Of a DNA stretch of 40,534 nt, positions 8,235-16,783 are shown piece after piece; the stretch's first letter is position 1; each line of letters begins with the position of its first letter. Source of the stretch: Vulcanimicrobiota bacterium (GTDB lineage Bacteria; Vulcanimicrobiota; Vulcanimicrobiia; Vulcanimicrobiales; Vulcanimicrobiaceae); contig DAHXOK010000007.1 in NCBI GenBank assembly GCA_027364935.1, positions 15,322-55,855 of the forward strand, in the 5' to 3' direction. Below the pieces are notes generated by a model. It saw only the letters and a program-made list of their open reading frames with translations. It searched no databases and was not told the origin of the DNA. The translations under genes were made by a program, and so were the position numbers.

Positions 8235-8733
8235 TTCGCGCAACGCCCTCAGCCTCGCCGCGATCGGTCTGATCGCCGCGGCGGTGTTGATCGTCGACCA
8301 GCTTTCGAAGCGCTACGTCACTACGCATCTCTACTTCGACGGCCAATGCATTCCGTGGTGCGGGCACAAAGACGTCATTCCGGGCTGGCTGCGCATCGCT
8401 CCCGAGCCAAACTACCACGGCGCTTTTGGGCTGCTCGGAAGCAATCCGTTTCTGCTCGTCGGCATGGCGCTCGTCGTGCTCGCCGTCTTTTGGCTGAGCT
8501 TTCGCGATGCAGCCGAGCGATCCGCGATCGTGCGCGTCGCATTTGGGCTGATCCTCGGTGGCGCCGTCGGCAACATCATCGACCGCGTGCACCTCGGCTA
8601 CGTCATCGACTTCATCGACTTCTACCGCTTTCCAGACATCTGGCGCTTCACGTTCAACGTCGCCGACTCGTGCATCACGACCGGCGTCATCCTCTTGTTG
8701 CTTTCGAGTGTCGCCGCACGCAGTCACCGCTGA
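8176..8733 (+). CDS. lspA: Signal peptidase II (lipoprotein signal peptidase)
   Basis: Aspartic membrane protease that removes the signal peptide from lipoproteins after Lgt action. Four helices are visible. The catalytic aspartates are Asp145 in GYVIDFIDF and Asp164 in FNVADSCITTG, 19 residues apart as in the known enzymes; GNIIDRV precedes the first. The ATG at 8176 would overlap ccdA by 59 bases and gives an unusual polar leader of about 25 residues; TTG at 8212, which shortens the overlap to 23 bases, is a reasonable alternative. A loop with two cysteines (QCIPWCGHKD) after helix 1 is not typical. Its end overlaps rluD by 26 bases. Confidence 0.94.
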   Translation: MHSSTSQDGSIALSQSPSSNSRNALSLAAIGLIAAAVLIVDQLSKRYVTTHLYFDGQCIPWCGHKDVIPGWLRIAPEPNYHGAFGLLGSNPFLLVGMALVVLAVFWLSFRDAAERSAIVRVAFGLILGGAVGNIIDRVHLGYVIDFIDFYRFPDIWRFTFNVADSCITTGVILLLLSSVAARSHR

Positions 8734-9604
8734 CGAGGCCGGCCTGCGCGCCGACGTCCTCTGCGCGCGCCTCTCGGGAGCCTCCCGTTCGCTCGTCGCG
8801 CAAGCGGCGCGCGACGGTCTGCTGCGCGTCAACGGCGAGCTCTCCAAACCCAGCCGCGTGCTCGACGCCGGCGACGTGCTGACCTTCGAGATCCCGCAAC
8901 GCGTGCCGCTCGTCGCCGTGGCCGAGCCGATCGCGTTGCGCATCGTGTACGAAGACGCCGACGTGATCGTCGTCGACAAGGCCGCCGGAATGGTGACGCA
9001 TCCCGCGCACGGTGCGACGAGCGGGACGCTCGTCAATGCGCTGCTCGCACACGTCGGCGGCCTGCCCGGCGATCCGCTGCGCGCGGGCCTCGTCCATCGG
9101 CTCGATCGCGACACGTCGGGATTGCTCGTCGTTGCGAAGAACGACGAGGCGCTTCGCCGGCTCGGTAAGGCGATGATGGCGCGGCGCGTGACGCGCGAAT
9201 ATCGCGGTCTCGTGCACGGCGTTCCAGAACACGCGCGCGGCCGCATCGACGGGCCGATCGGCCGCGATCCGCACAATCGCTTCAAGTACGCCGTGGTCGC
9301 CGCGGGAAAACCCTCGGTGACGAATTACGCGGTCCGGCACGCATGGAAACGCCACGCGGAGCTCCAGTTCGCGCTCGAAACGGGCCGGACGCATCAGATT
9401 CGCGTCCATGCGGCCGCCATGGGGCATGCGCTGCTCAACGATCCGCTCTACGGGCACGAAGAACCGCGCTTCGGTCTGCCCGGACAGGCCTTGCACGCGT
9501 GGCGGCTCGCCTTCCGTCATCCGCAAACGCGCGAGCCGATGGCGTTCGAAGCCGAGCCGCCCGCAGCGTACGCACGCGCGCGTGCGATGCTCGAAGACGC
9601 GTGA
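8708..9604 (+). CDS. rluD: RluA/RluD-family 23S rRNA pseudouridine synthase
   Basis: Isomerises specific uridines of 23S rRNA. An N-terminal S4 RNA-binding domain (about residues 8-60) precedes the RluA catalytic domain. The catalytic block HRLDRDTSGLLVVAK places the nucleophile at about Asp133, and ETGRTHQIRVH is the second family motif. I chose the GTG at 8708, since homology begins just after it; the frame is open further upstream inside lspA. lspA followed by an RluD-family gene is the order found in Bacillus (lspA-ylyB). The stop overlaps the tgt start as GTGA. The exact target uridines cannot be read from the sequence. Confidence 0.92.
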   Translation: MSPHAVTADEAGLRADVLCARLSGASRSLVAQAARDGLLRVNGELSKPSRVLDAGDVLTFEIPQRVPLVAVAEPIALRIVYEDADVIVVDKAAGMVTHPAHGATSGTLVNALLAHVGGLPGDPLRAGLVHRLDRDTSGLLVVAKNDEALRRLGKAMMARRVTREYRGLVHGVPEHARGRIDGPIGRDPHNRFKYAVVAAGKPSVTNYAVRHAWKRHAELQFALETGRTHQIRVHAAAMGHALLNDPLYGHEEPRFGLPGQALHAWRLAFRHPQTREPMAFEAEPPAAYARARAMLEDA

Positions 9605-10722
9605 GCCTGCAGTTCGACGTTCGCGCGCGCGACGGTCGCGCCCGGCGCGCAACCCTGCAGACGAGCCACGGCATCGTCGAAACGCCGACGTTCATGCCCG
9701 TCGGCACGGCGGCCAGCGTGAAGGGCTTAACACCGCGGGAGTTGCGCGAGGCCGGAACGCAGATCGTGCTCGCCAACACGTACCATCTTTGGCTGCGCCC
9801 GGGGAGCGAGGTCATCGCCGCAGCCGGCGGACTCCATCGTTTCATGGCCTGGGACGGCCCGATTCTCACGGATTCCGGCGGATTTCAAGTCTTCAGCTTG
9901 CGCGAGCGCCGAACGCTCGACGACGACGGCGTCACCTTCGCCTCGCACCTCGACGGCAGCCGGCACCGCTTCACGCCCGAGAGCGTCGTCGCGTTCGAAG
10001 AGGCGCTCGGCGTCGACATCGCGATGGCGCTCGACGTCTGCGTGCGGCTTCCGGCGAGCGCCGGCGAGCTCGAGCGCGCCGTCGCGCTCACGACGCGCTG
10101 GGCGCGGCGCTCGCTCGAGGCGCGCACGCGCGATGCGACGGCGCTGGTCGGCATCGAGCAAGGCGGTTTGGACCGCGCGCTCCGCGAGCGCAGCGCGCGC
10201 GATCTCGTCGCGCTCGGCTTCGACGGTTACGCAATCGGCGGGCTCTCCGTCGGCGAGACGCGCGACGAGATGGAAGCCGCAACGCGATTCTGCGCCGAGC
10301 TGTTGCCGGAGGAGCGGCCGCGCTACGTGATGGGCGTCGGCACGGTTCGCGACGTTCTGTTCGCGGTCGAGTGCGGAATCGACATGTTCGACTGCGTCTA
10401 CCCCACGCGCTGCGGGCGCAACGGACGCGCGATGACGCGCGACGGCGAGTTCCACATTCGCAATGCGGCCTTCACGCGCGACCTCTCACCGATCGATCGC
10501 GACTGTCCCTGCGCGGTCTGCACGACGTTCACGCGCGCGTACCTCGCGCATCTCTTCCGCTCGAACGAGATGCTCGGGCCACGCCTGCTCTCGTACCACA
10601 ACGTTCATCTCCTGAACGCGCTGATGGGCGAGGCACGCTCGGCAATCGAAGGCGGAGACTGGGCGCGTTTCTATCGGAGCACGATCGCGCGAGCAAGCCG
10701 CGACGCCATCACCCCCGCGTGA
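9601..10722 (+). CDS. tgt: Queuine tRNA-ribosyltransferase (TGT)
   Basis: Exchanges guanine 34 for preQ1 in GUN-anticodon tRNAs, on the queuosine pathway. The 373-residue protein has the TIM-barrel motifs TDSGGFQVFS, GIEQGG and GGLSVGE, the nucleophile Asp264 in GIDMFDCVYPTR, and the zinc site Cys302, Cys304, Cys307 plus a later histidine in SYHNVHLL. One oddity is ALDVCV at 144-149: most bacterial enzymes have Asp-Glu-Cys there, and the glutamate is Val146. The start GTG overlaps the rluD stop. It ends 17 bases from the convergent ileS, with no clear terminator between. Confidence 0.94.
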   Translation: MSLQFDVRARDGRARRATLQTSHGIVETPTFMPVGTAASVKGLTPRELREAGTQIVLANTYHLWLRPGSEVIAAAGGLHRFMAWDGPILTDSGGFQVFSLRERRTLDDDGVTFASHLDGSRHRFTPESVVAFEEALGVDIAMALDVCVRLPASAGELERAVALTTRWARRSLEARTRDATALVGIEQGGLDRALRERSARDLVALGFDGYAIGGLSVGETRDEMEAATRFCAELLPEERPRYVMGVGTVRDVLFAVECGIDMFDCVYPTRCGRNGRAMTRDGEFHIRNAAFTRDLSPIDRDCPCAVCTTFTRAYLAHLFRSNEMLGPRLLSYHNVHLLNALMGEARSAIEGGDWARFYRSTIARASRDAITPA

Positions 10723-10739
10723 CCGCGCCGCGTCCGACG

Positions 10740-13520
10740 TCAGGCCTCCCGTAGATCGCGGACGACGGCGGCGCACGCGTCGCAGATCGACGGATGCGAT
10801 GCGTCGCCGCCGAGCCGCCGGTACTTCCAGCACCGCGCGCACTTGTCACCTTCGGCGGCGACCACGGTGACGCTGGGCGAAACGTCTTTCGCTCGAGCGC
10901 TCGAGACGCGCGTCTCGATCTGCGAGACGACCAGCGCTTCGCGGAGATCCTCGTCGCCGAACCGTTCCAAGTTCCGGTGCTGTTCGGGCGATACGTCGAG
11001 AATCGCTTTGCCTTCGAAGTCGCGGTACTCGGTATTTGCCGCAACGGCCGCGCGTAGCGCGCGCAGCGTCGCCCACTCCCGCTCCACTGCAGCGTCGCCG
11101 CCGATCGCGCGCACGAAGCGCAGATCGAAGACCGATTCCGCTCCCGCGCGCAGCGACTCCGGCACGGCCTGCCACGCTTCTTCCGCCGTAAACGAAAGTA
11201 CGGGTGCGACGGCAGCGAGAAAGCCGCGGAGCACGCGAAAGAGCACCGACTGGGCCGCGCGGCGCCGAGGATCGCCGGCGGCGCGCGAATAGAGCGGATC
11301 CTTCACCGCGTCGAAATAGAGCGCCGAGAGCCCGCTCTCGAGCTCGACGATCGCGAGATACGCACCGTGAACGTCCGCAACGTCGTACGCGTCGGCGATC
11401 GCGCTGAATTTTTGCGCCGCATAGTCGTCGGCCAGCGCGTCCAGCGGCGGCAGCGCGGCGCGTTCGACGATCGACTCCGGCGAGAGATCTCCGATGTTGC
11501 CGAGCATGAACCGGATGCGATTGCGAATGTTTCGATAGACGCGCCCGACCTGCGCTACGACGTTCGGGCCGAAGCGCACGTCGTCGACGAACTCCACCGA
11601 CGCGGCCCAGAGCCGCAGCACGTCGGCGCCGTACTGGTCCATCGCGTCGCGCGCGTCGATGCCGGTACCGCGCGATTTCGACATGGGCCGACCTTCTTCG
11701 TCGTTGACCCATCCATTCTTGACCACGTGCCGATAGGGAGCCTCGCCACGGATCGCCGCCGCCGTGACGAGCGAGCTGCGGAACCAGCCGCGGTACTGGT
11801 CGCCACCTTCGACCACGGCGTCGCACGGCCACGGTAAGCCGTCGTGCCCCAGCACCGCAAGATGCGTCACGCCGGATTCGAACCAGATGTCGACGATATC
11901 CCGCTCGGCAGCAAACGCCGTGCCGCCGCAGGAGGGACACGCGAAACCGGCCGGCAGATACGTGTCGATCGTGTCGCGCCACCACGCGTCGGCGCCAACC
12001 TGCGCGAAGCGCCGCGCCGCGTTACGCGCAACGGCCGGATCGAGGAGCGACTCCTTGCACCCCAAGCACGTAACGGCCGGGATCGGCGTTCCCCACGTGC
12101 GCTGGCGCGAGATGCACCACTCCGGATGGCGCTCGATCATCTGGCGCTGGCGCTCGCGCCCCCATTGCGGCGTGTACGTGACGCCGTCCATGGCGGCGAG
12201 CGCGCGCGCGCGCAGATCGTTGCGGTCCATCGCGATGAACCACTGAGACGTCGCGCGGAAGATCACCGGATTGTGGCAGCGCCAGCAGTGCGGATACGAA
12301 TGAACGATTTCCTCCGCGCGCAGCAGCGTGCCGTTCGCACGAAGGTCGGCGACGATCGTCGCGTTGGCGTCGAAGATCTGCATCCCCGCATACGGCCCGG
12401 CCTCCGCGATGAAGTGCCCCGTGGCGTCCACCGGATTGCGAACCTGCAGTCCGTTGGCCGTACCGGTCTCGAAATCTTCGGCGCCGTGACCCGGCGCCGT
12501 GTGCACCGCGCCGGTTCCCGTTTCGAGATCGACGTACTGCGCGAGCACGATCTCCGAATCGCGCTCGAAGAGCGGATTGCGCGCCCGCAGTCCGCGCAGA
12601 TTGCGGCCCGCAGTCGACGCCATCTTCTTCGCCGCAGCGAACTGCTCGCCGAGCGTTGCCTGCGCCAAGGCCTCGGCCACGAGCAGCGTTTCGTCTCCGA
12701 CGTCGTAGAGCGCGTATGCCGCGTCGGGGTGCAGCGCGACGCCGGAGTTTCCCGGAAGCGTCCACGGCGTCGTCGTCCAAACGACCACTGCCGCCTTCTC
12801 GTGCGGCAGCTCGACCCCCAGCACCGCCGCGAGCTAGCGGCGCTGGCGCTCGTCGAACGGGAATCGCACGAAAATCGACGGCGACGTCGTGTTTTCGTAC
12901 TCGATCTCCGCTTCCGCAAGCGCGGTTTCGTCGTGCCAGCACCAGAGCGTCGCGCGCAAGCCCTTGTAGATCTGGCCGCGCTCCGCAAGATCCGCGAGCG
13001 TCTCGACGATGACCGCTTCGTACGACGGATCGATCGTTCGATAGGCGCGATCGTACGCGGCAAACGTTCCCATCCGCATGCGCACGTCGCGCTGCCGCTC
13101 GAACCAGTAGATGGCGCGTTCTTTGCAGCGCGCCCGCAGCTCGAGCGGATCGACGGCGTGGAAATCCGCGATGCCGAGGTGCTTGAGCGTCTCCAACTCG
13201 ATCGGCAGGCCGTGCATATCCCACCCGGGGACGAACTGCGCCCATTTTCCGTTCAGCAGCGCGATCTTCACGAACGCATCCTTGAGCACCATGTTCAAGA
13301 AGTGTCCCATGTGCAGCTCGCCGTTTGCATACGGCGGCCCGTCGTGAAGAATCCACGGCAACGCGCTCGCATTGCGCTCCAGGCACCGCTCGAACGTGCG
13401 CCGCTCACGCCACCACGCGACGCGCGCCGGCTCCCGCTTCGCGAGCTCCGCTTGCATCGGGAAACTCGTCGTCGGAAGATTCAGCGTCGTGCGATAGTCG
13501 CGCTTCCGTGCGTCGCTCAT
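10740..13520 (-). CDS. ileS: Isoleucyl-tRNA synthetase, interrupted by an in-frame TAG
   Basis: Class I synthetase that charges tRNA-Ile and edits valine. The ATG at 13520 overlaps the csaB stop (ATGA). The first part has PYANGELHMGHFLNM (HIGH-type motif at about 70). The rest has the editing domain (WTTTPWTLPGNSG), a KMSKS-type motif read as PMSKSRG near 613, the anticodon-binding domain and the C-terminal zinc finger (CARCW, then CDACA). Both halves are in the same frame and together give about 926 codons, a normal length. Codon 229, at the entry to the editing domain, is TAG, with no frameshift. The 228-residue product before it could not charge tRNA. No second ileS is visible here. Sequencing error, a real mutation or readthrough all remain open. 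Confidence 0.9.
12834..12836 (-). other. In-frame amber codon inside ileS
   Basis: The plus strand reads CTA, so the ileS strand reads TAG between residues FDERQRR and LAAVLGVEL. The frame is intact on both sides. TAG is also used as an ordinary stop by at least nine genes of this window (for example truA, the crotonase, the S41 protease, the glycosidase and the MFS gene). A single base change from CAG (Gln), GAG, AAG or TGG would restore the frame. Confidence 0.95.
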
Positions 13521-14599
13521 CACTCCGCCAAGAGTTCGCCGAGAACGTCGAAGTTTCGTTCCGCAAGCGCCCGCACGCGTTCGATGCGCGCGGCGAGGTG
13601 CGCGCGCAGTTCGTCGTGCCGCGCAACCGCGCCGTCGACGAGCTCCTCGACGTCGTGCTCGCGCGCGCCGCGCTGCGGTAAGAGCAACGGCTCGAGCGGA
13701 TACTCGAGATCCTCGAGCAGCGCGCTCACCTTCGGGTCGTAGGGCACGGCAACGAACGGTACCGCGCAGCGTGCGGCAAGAATGAGCGCGTGCAAGCGCA
13801 TGCCGACGAGCAGGCGCGCACCGCAGATCGCCGCCGCGGCCGTCGCAAGCGTCGGCTCCGGCAGGAGCACCGCGGGCGCGGTGCAGGCGCGGATGACGGC
13901 CGTCGAGGCGGCGGCATCCGGCGCGCCGCCGAGCGGCAGGAACGCAACGCGGATACCGTGTCTCGTCGCGAGACGGTAGACCGCGCGCGCGAGACGCGAA
14001 ACGCCCGCAGCAAAACCCGGCGCCTCCCGCACGCACACGATCGCGTACGGCTGGGAGCCCGGGCCCAGTCCCTCGCGCGTCAGATCGACGCTCGGCAAAG
14101 GATCGTAGAGAAAGACCGGATCCGCGGTGCGTTCGACCGGCGTGCTTGGAAGAAGGGATGAAAGGAGCGCGCGCGAGCGCTCGTCACGAACGGTTGCGCG
14201 GCGTACGCCGCGACAGAATCGCCGGACGAGCATCGCGCCGAGGCAGTCCAAGGGACCGATCGATTGCGCGAAGATCATCGTCTTGCGCCGCAGGCGAATC
14301 GCTTCGCGCACGATTCCGGCGTAATAGAAGAGGCTGCGCAACGACGTCGCGCTCTGCAACAAACCGCCGCCACCGCAGACGACCGCATCCGCGCGCGCGA
14401 TTGCCCGACGCACCGCGCGCAACTCCCAGCGTTGCGTCGTTTCGACGCCGTAGCGCGTGGCGGTCGCCTGCGGGGTCGCGGAGAGCACGTCGAGTGCGGC
14501 GTTCGGAAAGCGCGCGCGCATGCGTTGCACGATCACGTCGAGGATCGCTTCGTCGCCGACGTTGCCGAAGCCGTAATATCCACAGAGCAGCACGCGCAT
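13520..14599 (-). CDS. csaB: Polysaccharide pyruvyl transferase CsaB
   Basis: Transfers pyruvate to cell-wall polysaccharide, creating the ligand for SLH domains that hold S-layer and outer envelope proteins to the wall. The 359-residue protein begins MRVLLCGYYGFGNVGDEAIL, the CsaB signature with its G-x-G-N-x-G-D-E loop. VVCGGGGLLQ, IFAQSIGPL and the C-terminal LVGMRLHALILAA follow. The ATG at 14599 overlaps the stop of the DUF5693 gene, a frequent partner of csaB in other phyla. Its stop overlaps ileS, so the three are probably co-transcribed. The acceptor polymer is not known for this organism. Confidence 0.9.
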   Translation of the reverse strand: MRVLLCGYYGFGNVGDEAILDVIVQRMRARFPNAALDVLSATPQATATRYGVETTQRWELRAVRRAIARADAVVCGGGGLLQSATSLRSLFYYAGIVREAIRLRRKTMIFAQSIGPLDCLGAMLVRRFCRGVRRATVRDERSRALLSSLLPSTPVERTADPVFLYDPLPSVDLTREGLGPGSQPYAIVCVREAPGFAAGVSRLARAVYRLATRHGIRVAFLPLGGAPDAAASTAVIRACTAPAVLLPEPTLATAAAAICGARLLVGMRLHALILAARCAVPFVAVPYDPKVSALLEDLEYPLEPLLLPQRGAREHDVEELVDGAVARHDELRAHLAARIERVRALAERNFDVLGELLAE

Positions 14600-16599
14600 C
14601 AACGTGCGATGTGAACGAAGCGGCGATAGACCCAGATCGCCACGATGCCGATGACGACGCCGATCCACAGCCCGTTGAAGACGCGCAGCAACGACACGAG
14701 CAGCGGCGTGTGCAGGTGCGAAAACGTGTCGACGATGTCGCCGATACCGACGCCGGCGCCGAGCGCGAGCAGCCATCCGACGGCACGGCGATGCGCCGGA
14801 AGCAGCGCGGGAACGAGCATCATCGCGGGATAGCCGATGAGGAACTCCTTGAACCGCGGCCGCACGGAAAGCACCATTTCGAGCCCGTGCCGCAGGGCGA
14901 GTTCGAAATGCGACGGCGCGATTTCGCTTTGGTTGCCGCTACGCATGAGCAGCACGGCGCCCGCGGCAACGATTGCAAGCCCGGCGAAGAGTTGGTACGC
15001 GCGCAGCGGCGTGAAGAGCACGGCCCGCACGCTCGTCGATCCGGCAGAGTATTTTGCGCTGAAGAGATAGAGCAGGAGCGCCACGAGCGGCGGAAGCGCG
15101 AGAACCAACTTCACCCCGCGGAATCGTTCGATCTCCTCCATGGCCAGAGGCGAGCTCATCACGCCGACGACGACGAGCGCGCCGAGCAGCGCGACGCCGG
15201 TTGCGGCGAGCGTCCAGCGCACCGAGCGCCCGGTTTGCGCGAGCGTTCCGGGCTGCGGCGCCGACTCGAACGCCGGCCTCAGCGCGAGAAACGCCGCGGT
15301 CTCGAAGAGCAGAGCGCCGACGAGCGCGATGATGGAGCGAGCGAAGAGCTCGTGGTGCGAGACGACGCCCGCCGCGTAGAAGGCGAGCGTCAGCACGTAC
15401 GCCGCGACGACGAGATCGCGGCGGTACCAGCCGAGCGCGAGGAGCAGCAACGAGAAGATCGCGGGAATGCAGAGTGCCGACAGGCCGACGAGAATGCGGT
15501 TGTCTCCGCGATAGAGCGGGATCGGCGTGGCTCTGCCCAGACGGAATCCGTGCGCCTTCAGCTCGTTTGCGATGCGACGCACCAGCTCGACGTTCGTCTG
15601 CTCGATCGAGAGGTTGCCGTCCTGATGCTGCCACGTGCGCAGATAGACGACGCGAACGTTGCGCTCGCGCACACCCAAGACGTAGCGATCGACGACCTCG
15701 TCGAGCGTGATTTTCTCGAGCTCCGGGCGCGCAATAGCTTGCACGCGCACCGTCCGTCCCGGAATCTCCCGCCCGAGGCTGACGTTGCCTTTTTGCACCT
15801 GGCTCGGGTCGTACGTCTCGATCGATCCGAAGTTGAAGTCGTGCCCGGGTTCGCGAAAGACGCGCCCCGCGTCCGGCAAGTGATCGGGATACCCCCACAC
15901 TTCGTTGCGCAGTCCGAAGAAGATGACGGTCGAAACCTTCGGATCGTAGCGCAGGACGGCGCCGATCTGAGCGTCCATCTGCGGCTGCGCGAAACGTTCG
16001 TCGTTCTGGAGCCGCGGAATCACGAGCAGTCCCAAACGCTTCGCGAGCAAGAGCTGATCGGTCGGGATGCCGAGACCTTCGCTATTGAAATAGTCGATCT
16101 GCGTGTGCACTTCGATGATCCACGGAAAGCGATCGCGCAGCACGTGGATGCTCTTAGCCATGAAGTGCAGCGGAAGCTGCGTTCGATAGCGCTCGTAGGT
16201 AGCACGGTTGGAGACGATGAGATAGACCGCGTTCGGATCGATCTTCCCCGCGCGCGCCAATCCCGCGAGCAGAGGATCGCGCAGCGTCGAAAGCTGCGCT
16301 TGCGAGACGAGCGCTCCACCGGTAGCGACGTAGGCTTTCCCGTCGCCGCCGATATCCGAGCCGAGCTCTTCGGTCAGCGCCAGCGACGTCAATCCTGCCC
16401 GGCGTAACGCGATGAGGAATGCAGCCGGATTATAATCGTACGACCGCGCGAGCTGGATGAAGTCGGCGTAATCCATGGCGATCTCGACGCGCCGCGCGTG
16501 CAGCTCCGCGCGCAACCGGAAGGCCGCTACGGCCAGACACGCCAGCAGCCCTACCGCCAGCACGACGAGCGCGAATCGCGCGCGTGAATCCCTTATCAC
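14599..16599 (-). CDS. DUF5693 family polytopic membrane protein
   Basis: A 666-residue protein of unknown biochemical role. It has an N-terminal membrane anchor (about 8-28). A large extracytoplasmic domain follows (about 30-340), containing YNPAAFLIALRRAGLTSLAL, ATYERYRTQLP and the FGLRNEVWGYP stretch. About nine C-terminal helices complete it (from about residue 350), and the pattern fits DUF5693. The family is repeatedly found beside csaB, which suggests a role in export or modification of the pyruvylated wall polymer; that is inference from context. An arginine-rich stop-transfer segment ends the protein. It starts the unit DUF5693-csaB-ileS, downstream of a terminator-like hairpin. Confidence 0.82.
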   Translation of the reverse strand: MIRDSRARFALVVLAVGLLACLAVAAFRLRAELHARRVEIAMDYADFIQLARSYDYNPAAFLIALRRAGLTSLALTEELGSDIGGDGKAYVATGGALVSQAQLSTLRDPLLAGLARAGKIDPNAVYLIVSNRATYERYRTQLPLHFMAKSIHVLRDRFPWIIEVHTQIDYFNSEGLGIPTDQLLLAKRLGLLVIPRLQNDERFAQPQMDAQIGAVLRYDPKVSTVIFFGLRNEVWGYPDHLPDAGRVFREPGHDFNFGSIETYDPSQVQKGNVSLGREIPGRTVRVQAIARPELEKITLDEVVDRYVLGVRERNVRVVYLRTWQHQDGNLSIEQTNVELVRRIANELKAHGFRLGRATPIPLYRGDNRILVGLSALCIPAIFSLLLLALGWYRRDLVVAAYVLTLAFYAAGVVSHHELFARSIIALVGALLFETAAFLALRPAFESAPQPGTLAQTGRSVRWTLAATGVALLGALVVVGVMSSPLAMEEIERFRGVKLVLALPPLVALLLYLFSAKYSAGSTSVRAVLFTPLRAYQLFAGLAIVAAGAVLLMRSGNQSEIAPSHFELALRHGLEMVLSVRPRFKEFLIGYPAMMLVPALLPAHRRAVGWLLALGAGVGIGDIVDTFSHLHTPLLVSLLRVFNGLWIGVVIGIVAIWVYRRFVHIAR

Positions 16600-16617
16600 C
16601 CCTACTCCGTTTCACGT

Positions 16618-16654
16618 CGGAAAACAAGAGGCCTCGCCGTAGGCGAGGCTCTTG
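16618..16654 (-). terminator. Rho-independent terminator (minus strand)
   Basis: An eight-base perfect stem (GCCTCGCC at 16631-16638, GGCGAGGC at 16642-16649) has a three-base loop. It extends through CAAGA/TCTTG with one bulged base. On the minus strand it is followed by TTGTTTT. It lies after the crotonase gene and just before DUF5693, so it probably ends the crotonase transcript. The 16655-16783 stretch upstream of it holds another stem-loop (CTCCCC/GGGGAG, 16762-16776) beside the crotonase stop and no gene. Confidence 0.7.
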
Positions 16655-16783
16655 CCGTCGCGTATGCGGTTGCCCGCATACCGGGTGTGGGCGACGTCTG
16701 CTTCGTTCGCTCGGGGCCGGCGGCGCCCACGAATCCGCCGACGAGCTTCGTTGACGAAGGGCTCCCCTTCGGGGAGGGCTATC

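Noticed and set aside
12834-12836. Reassignment of TAG to an amino acid in this organism
   Set aside because: At least nine genes in the window end in TAG at the expected protein length, so TAG is a working stop.
12263-13063. Independent downstream gene restarting after the ileS TAG
   Set aside because: The GTG at 12824 that could restart translation has no good ribosome site and would give a protein without the HIGH motif.
11844-13742. A 632-codon plus-strand frame opposite ileS that crosses the TAG site
   Set aside because: Antisense shadow; ileS motifs lie on the minus strand on both sides of the TAG.
14146-16407. A 753-codon plus-strand open frame opposite csaB and DUF5693
   Set aside because: Arg/Asp/Glu-rich composition typical of antisense frames in GC-rich DNA; the minus strand has recognisable families with coupled starts.
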